This document shows positions 25,757 to 39,302 of a stretch of DNA of 64,000 bases, piece by piece. A program made the translations under genes and the position numbers. Location: the NCBI GenBank assembly GCA_964023205.1, contig OZ026843.1:1225029-1289028 (forward strand), in the 5' to 3' direction. The notes beneath the pieces were generated by a model that had not been told where the DNA came from, did not search any database, and saw only the letters and a list, made by a program, of their open reading frames with translations. Position 1 is the stretch's first letter; the number at the start of each line of letters is the position of its first letter. The DNA is from Lutraria lutraria. Lineage: Eukaryota; Mollusca; Bivalvia; Venerida; Mactridae.

Positions 25757-28700
25757 GTGGTCAGATTTATATCCTTACAACAACAATCAACGTATGTTTC
25801 AGTGTAGGTTAGCTGTGGTCAGATTTATATCCTTACAACATCACTAATCAACTTATGTTTTAGTGTATGTTAGCTGTGGTCAGATTTATATCCTTCCAAC
25901 ATCACTAATCAACTTATGTTTTAGTGTATGTTAGCTGTGGTCAGATTTATATCCTGACAACATCACCAATCAACTTATGTTTCAATGTATGTTAGCTGTG
26001 GTCAGATTTATATCCTTACAACAACACCAATCAACTTATGCTTCAGTGTATGTTAGCTGTGGTCAGATTTATATCCTTACAACAACACTAATCAACTTAT
26101 GTTTTAGTGTATGTTAGCTGTGGTCAGATTTATATCCTTACAACAACACCAATCAACTTATGTTTCAGTGTATGTTAGCTGTGGTCAGATTTATATCCTT
26201 ACAAAGTCACTAATCAACTTATGTTTTAGTGTATGTTAGCTGTGGTCAGATTTATATCCTGACAACAACACTAATCAACTTATGTTTTAGTGTATGTTAG
26301 CTGTGGTCAGATTTATATCCTGACAACATCACTAATCAACTTATGTTTTAGTGTATGTTAGCTGTGGTCAGATTTATATCCTTACAACATCACTAATCAA
26401 CTTATGTTTCAGTGTATGTTAGCTGTGGTCAGATTTATATCCTTACAACAACAATCAACGTATGTTTCAGTGTATGTTAGCTGTGGTCATATTTATATCC
26501 TGACAACATCACTAATCAACTTATGTTTTAGTGTATGTTAGCTGTGGTCAGATTTATATCCTTACAACAACAATCAACGTATGTTTCAGTGTATGTTAGC
26601 TGTGATCAGATTTATATCCTTACAACATCACTAATCATCTTATCTTTCTGTGTATGTTAGCTGTGGTCAGATTTATATCCTGACAACATCACTAATCAAC
26701 GTATGTTTTAGTGTATGTTAGCTGTGGTCAGATTTATATCCTGACAACATCACTAATCAACGTATGTTTTAGTGTATGTTAGCTGTAGTCAGATTTATAT
26801 CCTTACAACAACAACATCAACGTATGTTTCAGTGTATGTTAGCTGTGGTCAGATTTATATCCTTACAACATCACTAATCAACTTATGTTTTAGTGTAGGT
26901 TACCTGTGGTCAGATTTATATCCTTACAACATCACTAATCAACTTATGTTTTAGTGTATGTTAGCTGTGGTCAGATTTATATCCTTACAACAACACCAAT
27001 CAACTTATGTTTCAGTGTATGTTAGCTGTGGTCAGATTTATATCCTAACAACATCACTAATCAACGTATGTTTTAGTGTATGTTAGCTGTGGTCAGATTT
27101 ATATCCTTACAACAACACCAATCAACTTATGTTTTAGTGTATGTTAGCTGTGGTCAGATTTATATCCTAATAACATCACTAATCAACGTATGTTTTAGTG
27201 TATGTTAGCTGTGGTCAGATTTATATCCTTACAACAACACCAATCAACTTATGTTTTAGTGTATGTTAGCTGTAGTCAGATTTATATCCTTACAACAACA
27301 CCATCAACGTATGTTTCAGTGTATGTTAGCTGTGGTCCGATTTATATCCTTACAACAACACCGATCAACGTATGTTTCAGTGTATGTTAGCTGTGGTCAG
27401 ATTTATATCCTGACAACAACACCGATCAACGTATGTTTCAGTGTATGTTAGCTGTGGTCAGATTTATATCCTTAAAACAACACCAATCAACGTATGTTTC
27501 AGTGAAGGTTAGCTGTGGTCAGATATATATCCTTACAACAACACCATCAACGTATGTTTCAGTGTTTGTTAGCTGTTGTCAGATTTATATCCTTACAAAA
27601 ACACCGATCAACGTATGTTTCAGTGTAGGTTAGCTGTGGTCAGATTTATATCCTTACAACAACACCAATCAACGTATGTTTCAGTGTAGGTTAGCTGTGG
27701 TCAGATTTATATCCTTACAACAACACCAATCAACGTATGTTTCAGTGTAGGTTAGCTGTGGTCAGATTTATATCCCTACAACAACACCATTAACGTATGT
27801 TTCAGTGTATGTTAGCTGTGGTCAGATTTATATCCTTACAACAATACCGATCAACGTATGTTTCAGTGTAGGTTAGCTGTGGTCAGATTTATATCCTTAC
27901 AACAACACCAATCAACGTATGTTTCAGTGTAGGTTAGCTGTGGTCAGATTTATATCCTGACAACATCACTAATCAACTTATGTTTTAGTGTATGTTAGCT
28001 CTGGTCAGATTTATATCCTTACAACAACACCAATCAACTTATGTTTCAGTGTATGTTAGCTGTGGTCGGATTTATATCCTTACAACAACACCTACCAACG
28101 TATGTTTCAGTGTATGTTAGCTGTGGTCAGATTTATATCCTTACAACAACACCTACCAACGTATGTTTCAGTGTATGTTAGCTGTAGTCAGATTTATATC
28201 CTTACAACAACACCTACCAACGTATGTTTCAGTGTATGTTAGCTGTAGTCAGATTTATATCCTTACAACAACACCATCAACGTATGTTTCAGTGTATGTT
28301 AGCTGTAGTCAGATTTATATCCTTACAACAACACCTACCAACGTATGTTTCAGTGTATGTTAGCTGTAGTCAGATTTATATCCTTACAACATCACTAATC
28401 AACTTATGTTTCAGTGTATGTTAGCTGTGGTCAGATTTATATCCTTACAACAACAATCAACCAATGTTTCAGTGTATGTTAGCTGTGGTCAGATCTATTT
28501 CCTTACAACAACAATCAACGTATGTTTCAGTGTATGTTAGCTGTGGTCAGATTTATATCCTGACAACATCACCAATCAACTTATGTTTCAGTGTATGTTA
28601 GCTGTGGTCAGGTTTATATCCTGACAACAACAATCAACGTATGTTTTAGTGTATGTTAGCTGTGGTCAGATTTATATCCTGACAACATCACTAATCAACT

Positions 28701-28841
28701 TATGTTTTATTGTAGGTTAGCTGTGGTCAGATTTATATCCTTACAACAACAATCAACGTATGTTTCAGTGTATGTTAGCTGTGATCAGATTTATATCCTG
28801 ACAACATCACCAATCAACTTATGTTTTAGTGTTTGTTAGCT
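25757..28841 (+). repeat. Higher-order repeat of 3,567-bp type, copy 2 (482 bp missing)
   Basis: Matches 22,190-25,274 at a constant 3,567-bp offset. It then jumps to the start of the next copy, losing 482 bp (about eight monomers) that in copy 1 lie at about 25,275-25,756. The junction falls within the monomer at about 28,830-28,890, where the GTGTTTG marker is followed by TTACAACAAC instead of TGACAACAAC. Almost every variant of copy 1 is preserved. Confidence 0.92.
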
Positions 28842-31800
28842 GTGGTCAGATTTATATCCTTACAACAACAATCAACGTATGTTTCAGTGTAGGTTAGCTG
28901 TGGTCAGATTTATATCCTTACAACATCACTAATCAACTTATGTTTTAGTGTATGTTAGCTGTGGTCAGATTTATATCCTTCCAACATCACTAATCAACTT
29001 ATGTTTTAGTGTATGTTAGCTGTGGTCAGATTTATATCCTGACAACATCACCAATCAACTTATGTTTCAATGTATGTTAGCTGTGGTCAGATTTATATCC
29101 TTACAACAACACCAATCAACTTATGCTTCAGTGTATGTTAGCTGTGGTCAGATTTATATCCTTACAACAACACTAATCAACTTATGTTTTAGTGTATGTT
29201 AGCTGTGGTCAGATTTATATCCTTACAACAACACCAATCAACTTATGTTTCAGTGTATGTTAGCTGTGGTCAGATTTATATCCTTACAAAGTCACTAATC
29301 AACTTATGTTTTAGTGTATGTTAGCTGTGGTCAGATTTATATCCTGACAACAACACTAATCAACTTATGTTTTAGTGTATGTTAGCTGTGGTCAGATTTA
29401 TATCCTGACAACATCACTAATCAACTTATGTTTTAGTGTATGTTAGCTGTGGTCAGATTTATATCCTTACAACATCACTAATCAACTTATGTTTCAGTGT
29501 ATGTTAGCTGTGGTCAGATTTATATCCTTACAACAACAATCAACGTATGTTTCAGTGTATGTTAGCTGTGGTCATATTTATATCCTGACAACATCACTAA
29601 TCAACTTATGTTTTAGTGTATGTTAGCTGTGGTCAGATTTATATCCTTACAACAACAATCAACGTATGTTTCAGTGTATGTTAGCTGTGATCAGATTTAT
29701 ATCCTTACAACATCACTAATCATCTTATCTTTCTGTGTATGTTAGCTGTGGTCAGATTTATATCCTGACAACATCACTAATCAACGTATGTTTTAGTGTA
29801 TGTTAGCTGTGGTCAGATTTATATCCTGACAACATCACTAATCAACGTATGTTTTAGTGTATGTTAGCTGTAGTCAGATTTATATCCTTACAACAACAAC
29901 ATCAACGTATGTTTCAGTGTATGTTAGCTGTGGTCAGATTTATATCCTTACAACATCACTAATCAACTTATGTTTTAGTGTAGGTTACCTGTGGTCAGAT
30001 TTATATCCTTACAACATCACTAATCAACTTATGTTTTAGTGTATGTTAGCTGTGGTCAGATTTATATCCTTACAACAACACCAATCAACTTATGTTTCAG
30101 TGTATGTTAGCTGTGGTCAGATTTATATCCTAACAACATCACTAATCAACGTATGTTTTAGTGTATGTTAGCTGTGGTCAGATTTATATCCTTACAACAA
30201 CACCAATCAACTTATGTTTTAGTGTATGTTAGCTGTGGTCAGATTTATATCCTAATAACATCACTAATCAACGTATGTTTTAGTGTATGTTAGCTGTGGT
30301 CAGATTTATATCCTTACAACAACACCAATCAACTTATGTTTTAGTGTATGTTAGCTGTAGTCAGATTTATATCCTTACAACAACACCATCAACGTATGTT
30401 TCAGTGTATGTTAGCTGTGGTCCGATTTATATCCTTACAACAACACCGATCAACGTATGTTTCAGTGTATGTTAGCTGTGGTCAGATTTATATCCTGACA
30501 ACAACACCGATCAACGTATGTTTCAGTGTATGTTAGCTGTGGTCAGATTTATATCCTTAAAACAACACCAATCAACGTATGTTTCAGTGAAGGTTAGCTG
30601 TGGTCAGATATATATCCTTACAACAACACCATCAACGTATGTTTCAGTGTTTGTTAGCTGTTGTCAGATTTATATCCTTACAAAAACACCGATCAACGTA
30701 TGTTTCAGTGTAGGTTAGCTGTGGTCAGATTTATATCCTTACAACAACACCAATCAACGTATGTTTCAGTGTAGGTTAGCTGTGGTCAGATTTATATCCT
30801 TACAACAACACCAATCAACGTATGTTTCAGTGTAGGTTAGCTGTGGTCAGATTTATATCCCTACAACAACACCATTAACGTATGTTTCAGTGTATGTTAG
30901 CTGTGGTCAGATTTATATCCTTACAACAATACCGATCAACGTATGTTTCAGTGTAGGTTAGCTGTGGTCAGATTTATATCCTTACAACAACACCAATCAA
31001 CGTATGTTTCAGTGTAGGTTAGCTGTGGTCAGATTTATATCCTGACAACATCACTAATCAACTTATGTTTTAGTGTATGTTAGCTCTGGTCAGATTTATA
31101 TCCTTACAACAACACCAATCAACTTATGTTTCAGTGTATGTTAGCTGTGGTCGGATTTATATCCTTACAACAACACCTACCAACGTATGTTTCAGTGTAT
31201 GTTAGCTGTGGTCAGATTTATATCCTTACAACAACACCTACCAACGTATGTTTCAGTGTATGTTAGCTGTAGTCAGATTTATATCCTTACAACAACACCT
31301 ACCAACGTATGTTTCAGTGTATGTTAGCTGTAGTCAGATTTATATCCTTACAACAACACCATCAACGTATGTTTCAGTGTATGTTAGCTGTAGTCAGATT
31401 TATATCCTTACAACAACACCTACCAACGTATGTTTCAGTGTATGTTAGCTGTAGTCAGATTTATATCCTTACAACATCACTAATCAACTTATGTTTCAGT
31501 GTATGTTAGCTGTGGTCAGATTTATATCCTTACAACAACAATCAACCAATGTTTCAGTGTATGTTAGCTGTGGTCAGATCTATTTCCTTACAACAACAAT
31601 CAACGTATGTTTCAGTGTATGTTAGCTGTGGTCAGATTTATATCCTGACAACATCACCAATCAACTTATGTTTCAGTGTATGTTAGCTGTGGTCAGGTTT
31701 ATATCCTGACAACAACAATCAACGTATGTTTTAGTGTATGTTAGCTGTGGTCAGATTTATATCCTGACAACATCACTAATCAACTTATGTTTTATTGTAG

Positions 31801-32440
31801 GTTAGCTGTGGTCAGATTTATATCCTTACAACAACAATCAACGTATGTTTCAGTGTATGTTAGCTGTGATCAGATTTATATCCTGACAACATCACCAATC
31901 AACTTATGTTTTAGTGTTTGTTAGCTGTGGTCAGATTTATATCCTGACAACAACAATCAACGTATGTTTTAGTGTATATTAGCTGTGGTCAGATTTATAT
32001 CCTGACAACAACACCAATCAACTTATGTTTTAGTGTATGTTAGCTGTGGTCAGATTTATATCCTGACAACATCAATAATCAACGTATGTTTTAGTGTATG
32101 TTAGCTGTGGTCAGATTTATATCCTGACAACAACACCAATCAACTTATGTTTTAGTGTATGTTAGCTGTGGTCAGATTTATATCCTTACAACATCAATAA
32201 TCAACGTATGTTTTAGTGTATGTTAGCTGTGGTCAGATTTATATCCTGACAACAACACCAATCAACTGATGTTTTAGTGTATGTTAGCTGTTGACAGATT
32301 TATATCCTGACAACATCACTAATCAACGTATGTTTCAGTGTATGTTAGCTGTGGTCAGATTTATATCCTTACAACACCAATCAACGTATGTTTCAGTGTA
32401 TGTTAGCTGTGGTCAGATTTATATCCTTACAACAACACCA
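28842..32440 (+). repeat. Higher-order repeat of 3,567-bp type, copy 3
   Basis: Full-length copy. Offset to copy 2 is 3,085 bp and to copy 1 is 6,652 bp (TATCCTTCC at 28,974; GTTGACAG near 32,290 against 25,638). It keeps the 482-bp tail missing from copy 2 and matches copy 1 to about 32,440. A difference seen is TATCCTTAC near 32,184 where copy 1 has TATCCTGAC. Confidence 0.92.
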
Positions 32441-32724
32441 TCAACGTATGTTTTAGTGTATGTTAGCTGTGGTCAGATTTATATCCTGACAACATCACTA
32501 ATCAACGTATGTTTTAGTGTATGTTAGCTGTGGTCAGATTTATATCCTGACAACAACAATCAACGTATGTTTCAGTGTATGTTAGCTGTGGTCAGATTTA
32601 TATCCTGACAACAACACCATCAACGTATGTTTTAGTGTATGTTAGCTGTAGTCAGATTTATATCCTTACAACAACACCTACCAACGTATGTTTCAGTGTA
32701 TGTTAGCTGTGGTCAGATTTATAT
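32441..32724 (+). repeat. Transition monomers between higher-order units
   Basis: About five ordinary monomers with CACCATC, AACAATC and one CTGTAGTC/CACCTACC form. They resemble the ends of the flanking units, but I could not place them firmly in either. Nothing other than satellite is present. Confidence 0.65.
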
Positions 32725-35546
32725 CCTTACAACAACAATCAACTTATGTTTTAGTGTAGGTTAGCTGTGGTCAGATTTATATCCTTACAACAACAATCAA
32801 CGTATGTTTCAGTGTATGTTAGCTGTGGTCAGATTTATATCCTGACAACATCACCAATCAACTTATGTTTTAGTGTTTCTTAGCTGTGGTCAGATTTATA
32901 TCCTGACAACAACAATCAACGTATGTTTTAGTGTATATTAGCTGTGGTCAGATTTATATCCTGACAACAACACCAATCAACTTATGTTTTAGTGTATGTT
33001 AGCTGTGGTCAGATTTATATCCTGACAACAACACCAATCAACTTATGTTTTAGTGTATGTTAGCTGTGGTCAGATTTATATCCTGACAACATCAATAATC
33101 AACGTATGTTTTAGTGTATGTTAGCTGTGGTCAGATTTATATCCTGACAACAACACCAATCAACTGATGTTTTAGTGTATGTTAGCTGTTGTCAGATTTA
33201 TATCCTGACAACATCACTAATCAACGTATGTTTCAGTGTATGTTAGCTGTGGTCAGATTTATATCCTTACAACACCAATCAACGTATGTTTCAGTGTATG
33301 TTAGCTGTGGTCAGATTTATATCCTGACAACAACACCATCAACGTATGTTTTAGTGTATGTTAGCTGTGGTCAGATTTATATCCTGACAACAACAATCAA
33401 CGTATGTTTCAGTGTATGTTAGAAGTGGTCAGATTTATATCCTGACAACAACACCAATCAACTTATGTTTTAGTGTATGTTAGCTGTGGTCAGATTTATA
33501 TCCTGACAACAACACCAATCAACTTATGTTTCAGTGTATGTTAGCTGTTGTCAGATTTATATCCTGACAACATCACTAATCAACGTAAGTTTTAGTGTAG
33601 GTTAGCTGTGGTCAGATTTATATCTTGACAACAACAATCAACGTATGTTTCAGTGTATGTTAGCTGTGGTCAGATTTATATGCTTACAACAACACCAATC
33701 AACGTATGTTTCAGTTTATGTTAGCTGTGGTCAGATTTATATCCTGACAACAACAATCAACGTATGTTTCAGTGTATGTTAGCTGTGGTCAGATTTATAT
33801 CCTGACAACAACACCAATCAACTTATGTTTTAGTGTATGTCAGCTGTGGTCAGATTTATATCCTTACAACAACACCAATCAACGTATGTTTCAGTGTATG
33901 TTAGCTGTGGTCAGATTTATATCCTGACAACAACAATCAACGTATGTTTCAGTGTATGTTAGCTGTGGTCAGATTTATATCCTGACAACATCACCAATCA
34001 ACTTATGTTTTAGTGTATGTTAGCTGTGGTCAGATTTATATCCTGACAACAACACCAATCAACATATTTTTTAGTTTATGTTAGCTGTGGTCAGATTTAT
34101 ATCCTGACAACATCACTAATCAACGTATGTTTCAGTGTATGTTAGCTGTGGTCAGGTATATATACTTACAACAACAATCAACGTATGTTTCAGTGTATGT
34201 TAGCTGTGGTCAGATTTATATCCTGACAACAACACCAATCAACGTATGTTTCAGTGTATGTTAGCTGTGGTCAGATTTATATCCTGACAACATCACTAAT
34301 TAACGTAAGTTTTAGTGTAGGTTAGCTGTGGTCAGATTTATATCTTGACAACAACAATCAACGTATGTTTCAGTGTATGTTAGCTGTGGTCAGATTTATA
34401 TGCTTACAACAACACCAATCAACGAATGTTTCAGTGTATGTTAGCTGTGGTCTGATTTATATCCTGACAACAACAATCAACGTATGTTTCAGTGTATGTT
34501 AGCTGTGGTCAGATTTATATCCTTACAACAACACCAATCAATTTATGTTTTAGTGTATGTTAGCTGTGGACAGATTTATATCCTTACAACAACACCTATC
34601 AACGTATGTTTCAGTGTATGTTAGCTGTGGTCAGATTTATATCCTGACAACAACAATCAACGTATGTTTCAGTGTATGTTAGCTGTGGCCAGATTTATAT
34701 CCTGACAACATCACCAATCAACTTATGTTTTAGTGTATGTTAGCTGTGGTCAGATTTATATCCTGACAACAACACCAATCAACATATGTTTTAGTGTATG
34801 TTAGCTGTGGTCAGATTTATATCCTGACAACATCACTAATCAACGTATGTTTCAGTGTATGTTAGCTGTGGTCAGGTTTATATACTTACAACAACAATCA
34901 ACGTATGTTTCAGTGTATGTTAGCTGTGGTCAGATTTATATCCTTACAACAACAATCAACGTATGTTTCAGTGTATGTTAGCTGTGGTCAGATTTATATC
35001 CTGACAACATCACTAATCAACTTATGTTTCAGTGTATGTTAGCTGTGGTCAGATTTATATCCTTACAACAGCACCAATCAACGTATGTTTCAGTGTATGT
35101 TAGCTGTGGTCAGATTTATATCCTTACAACAACACCAATCAACGTATGTTTCAGTGTATGTTAGCTGTGGTCAGATTTATATCCTTACAACAACCCCATC
35201 AACGTATGTTTCAGTGTAGGTTAGCTGTGGTCAGATTTATATCCTTACAACAACACCAATCAACGTATGTTTCAGTGTAGGTTAGCTGTAGTCAGATTTA
35301 TATCCTTACAAGAACACCATCAACGTATGTTTCAGTGTAGTTTAGCTGTAGTCAGATTTATATCCTTACAACAACACCAATCAACGTTTGTTTCAGTGTA
35401 TGTTAGCTGTGGTCAGATTTATATCCTTACAACAACACCTACCAACGTATGTTTCAGTGTATGTTAGCTGTAGTCAGATTTATATCCTTACAACAACACC
35501 TACCAACGTATATTTCAGTGTATGTTAGCTGTAGTCAGATTTATAT
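32725..35546 (+). repeat. Higher-order repeat of 2,822 bp, copy 1
   Basis: About 47 monomers repeated head-to-tail. Shared markers at 2,822 bp are GTGTTTCTTAGC (32,873 and 35,695), CTGTTGTCAG near 33,186, TATATGCTTAC near 33,678, AACATATTTTTTAG near 34,062, CTGTGGCCAG near 34,683, and the CAAGAACACC monomer near 35,309. An internal 720-bp duplication lies inside it. A copy-specific change is CTTTTTTAG/GTTTATG scatter around 33,715, where copy 1 has CAGTTTATG and copy 2 CAGTGTATG. Confidence 0.9.
33435..34942 (+). repeat. 720-bp (twelve-monomer) internal tandem duplication
   Basis: Two copies, about 33,435-34,154 and 34,155-34,942, at a constant 720-bp offset. Each contains the same ordered set: CGTAAGTTTTAG, TATCTTGAC, TATATGCTTAC, AACATATTTTTTAG or AACATATG, and TCAGGTATATATAC or TCAGGTTTATATAC. 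The same 720-bp arrangement is found again at 44,738 and 45,458 (positions of CGTAAG), so it predates the larger amplifications. Confidence 0.85.
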
Positions 35547-38368
35547 CCTTACAACAACAATCAACTTATGTTTTAGTGTAGGTTAGCTGTGGTCAGATTT
35601 ATATCCTTACAACAACAATCAACGTATGTTTCAGTGTATGTTAGCTGTGGTCAGATTTATATCCTGACAACATCACCAATCAACTTATGTTTTAGTGTTT
35701 CTTAGCTGTGGTCAGATTTATATCCTGACAACAACAATCAACGTATGTTTTAGTGTATATTAGCTGTGGTCAGATTTATATCCTGACAACAACACCAATC
35801 AACTTATGTTTTAGTGTATGTTAGCTGTGGTCAGATTTATATCCTGACAACAACACCAATCAACTTATGTTTTAGTGTATGTTAGCTGTGGTCAGATTTA
35901 TATCCTGACAACATCAATAATCAACGTATGTTTTAGTGTATGTTAGCTGTGGTCAGATTTATATCCTGACAACAACACCAATCAACTGATGTTTTAGTGT
36001 ATGTTAGCTGTTGTCAGATTTATATCCTGACAACATCACTAATCAACGTATGTTCCAGTGTATGTTAGCTGTGGTCAGATTTATATCCTTACAACACCAA
36101 TCAACGTATGTTTCAGTGTATGTTAGCTGTGGTCAGATTTATATCCTGACAACAACACCATCAACGTATGTTTTAGTGTATGTTAGCTGTGGTCAGATTT
36201 ATATCCTGACAACAACAATCAACGTATGTTTCAGTGTATGTTAGCTGTGGTCAGATTTATATCCTGACAACAACACCAATCAACTTATGTTTTAGTGTAT
36301 GTTAGCTGTGGTCAGATTTATATCCTGACAACAACACCAATCAACTTATGTTTCAGTGTATGTTAGCTGTTGTCAGATTTATATCCTGACAACATCACTA
36401 ATCAACGTAAGTTTTAGTGTAGGTTAGCTGTGGTCAGATTTATATCTTGACAACAACAATCAACGTATGTTTCAGTGTATGTTAGCTGTGGTCAGATTTA
36501 TATGCTTACAACAACACCAATCAACGTATGTTTCAGTGTATGTTAGCTGTGGTCAGATTTATATCCTGACAACAACAATCAACGTATGTTTCAGTGTATG
36601 TTAGCTGTGGTCAGATTTATATCCTGACAACAACACCAATCAACTTATGTTTTAGTGTATGTCAGCTGTGGTCAGATTTATATCCTTACAACAACACCAA
36701 TCAACGTATGTTTCAGTGTATGTTAGCTGTGGTCAGATTTATATCCTGACAACAACAATCAACGTATGTTTCAGTGTATGTTAGCTGTGGTCAGATTTAT
36801 ATCCTGACAACATCACCAATCAACTTATGTTTTAGTGTATGTTAGCTGTGGTCAGATTTATATCCTGACAACAACACCAATCAACATATTTTTTAGTTTA
36901 TGTTAGCTGTGGTCAGATTTATATCCTGACAACATCACTAATCAACGTATGTTTCAGTGTATGTTAGCTGTGGTCAGGTATATATACTTACAACAACAAT
37001 CAACGTATGTTTCAGTGTATGTTAGCTGTGGTCAGATTTATATCCTGACAACAACACCAATCAACGTATGTTTCAGTGTATGTTAGCTGTGGTCAGATTT
37101 ATATCCTGACAACATCACTAATTAACGTAAGTTTTAGTGTAGGTTAGCTGTGGTCAGATTTATATCTTGACAACAACAATCAACGTATGTTTCAGTGTAT
37201 GTTAGCTGTGGTCAGATTTATATGCTTACAACAACACCAATCAACGAATGTTTCAGTGTATGTTAGCTGTGGTCTGATTTATATCCTGACAACAACAATC
37301 AACGTATGTTTCAGTGTATGTTAGCTGTGGTCAGATTTATATCCTTACAACAACACCAATCAATTTATGTTTTAGTGTATGTTAGCTGTGGACAGATTTA
37401 TATCCTTACAACAACACCAATCAACGTATGTTTCAGTGTATGTTAGCTGTGGTCAGATTTATATCCTGACAACAACAATCAACGTATGTTTCAGTGTATG
37501 TTAGCTGTGGCCAGATTTATATCCTGACAACATCACCAATCAACTTATGTTTTAGTGTATGTTAGCTGTGGTCAGATTTATATCCTGACAACAACACCAA
37601 TCAACATATGTTTTAGTGTATGTTAGCTGTGGTCAGATTTATATCCTGACAACATCACTAATCAACGTATGTTTCAGTGTATGTTAGCTGTGGTCAGGTT
37701 TATATACTTACAACAACAATCAACGTATGTTTCAGTGTATGTTAGCTGTGGTCAGATTTATATCCTTACAACAACAATCAACGTATGTTTCAGTGTATGT
37801 TAGCTGTGGTCAGATTTATATCCTGACAACATCACTAATCAACTTATGTTTCAGTGTATGTTAGCTGTGGTCAGATTTATATCCTTACAACAGCACCAAT
37901 CAACGTATGTTTCAGTGTATGTTAGCTGTGGTCAGATTTATATCCTTACAACAACACCAATCAACGTATGTTTCAGTGTATGTTAGCTGTGGTCAGATTT
38001 ATATCCTTACAACAACCCCATCAACGTATGTTTCAGTGTAGGTTAGCTGTGGTCAGATTTATATCCTTACAACAACACCAATCAACGTATGTTTCAGTGT
38101 AGGTTAGCTGTAGTCAGATTTATATCCTTACAAGAACACCATCAACGTATGTTTCAGTGTAGTTTAGCTGTAGTCAGATTTATATCCTTACAACAACACC
38201 AATCAACGTTTGTTTCAGTGTATGTTAGCTGTGGTCAGATTTATATCCTTACAACAACACCTACCAACGTATGTTTCAGTGTATGTTAGCTGTAGTCAGA
38301 TTTATATCCTTACAACAACACCTACCAACGTATATTTCAGTGTATGTTAGCTGTAGTCAGATTTATAT
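35547..38368 (+). repeat. Higher-order repeat of 2,822 bp, copy 2
   Basis: Head-to-tail copy of 32,725-35,546 with few differences. One is GTTCCAG near 36,053 where copy 1 has GTTTCAG; another is CACCAATC near 37,417 where copy 1 has CACCTATC. Its last ~1.5 kb is re-used as the start of the 2,473-bp unit described next. Confidence 0.9.
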
Positions 38369-39302
38369 CCTTACAACAACAACATCAACGTATGTTTCAG
38401 TTTAGGTTAGCTGTGGTCAGATTTATATCCTTACAACATCACTAATCAACTTATGTTTTAGTGTATGTTACCTGTGGTCAGATTTATATCCTTACAACAA
38501 CACCAATCAACTTATGTTTTAGTGTATGTTAGCTGTGGTCAGATTTATATCCTAACAACATCACTAATCAACGTATGTTTTAGTGTATGTTAGCTGTGGT
38601 CAGATTTATATCCTTACAACAACACCAATCAAATTATGTTTTAGTGTATGTTAGCTGTGGTCAGATTTATATCTTAACAACATCACTAATCAACGTATGT
38701 TTTAGTGTATGTTAGCTGTGGTCAGATTTATATCCTGACAACAACACCAATCAACTTATGTTTTAGTGTATATTAGCTGTAGTCAGATTTATATCCTTAC
38801 AACAACACCATCAACGTATGTTTTAGTGTATGTTAGCTGTGGTCAGATTTATATCCTTACAAGAACACCGATCAACGTATGTTTCAGTGTATGTTAGCTG
38901 TGGTCAGATTTATATCCTGACAACAACACCGATCAACGTATGTTTCAGTGTATGTTAGCTGTGGTCAGATTTATATCCTTACAACAACACCAATCAACGT
39001 ATGTTTCAGTGTAGGTTAGCTGTGTTCAGATTTATATCCTGACAACATCAATCAACTTATGTTTTAGTGTATGTTAGCTGTGGTCAGATTTATATCCTTA
39101 CAACATCACTAATCAACTTATGTTTTAGTGTATGTTAGCTGTGGTCAGATTTATATCCTGACAACATCACTAATCAACTTATGTTTCAGTGTATGTTAGC
39201 TGTGGTCAGATTTATATCCTTACAACAACAATCAACGTATGTTTCAGTGTAGGTTAGCTGTGGTCAGATTTATATCCTTACAACATCACTAATCAACTTA
39301 TG
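36830..39302 (+). repeat. Higher-order repeat of 2,473 bp, copy 1
   Basis: About 41 monomers. The series restarts at about 39,303 with a constant offset of 2,473 bp. Markers are AACATATTTTTTAG, TCAGGTATATATAC, CTGTGGCCAG, CAAGAACACC, CAGTTTAGG (38,398 and 40,871), GTTACCTG (38,467 and 40,940) and TATCTTAAC near 38,672. It straddles the end of the 2,822-bp copy 2, so the 2,473-bp duplication happened after, or independently of, the 2,822-bp one. Confidence 0.9.
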
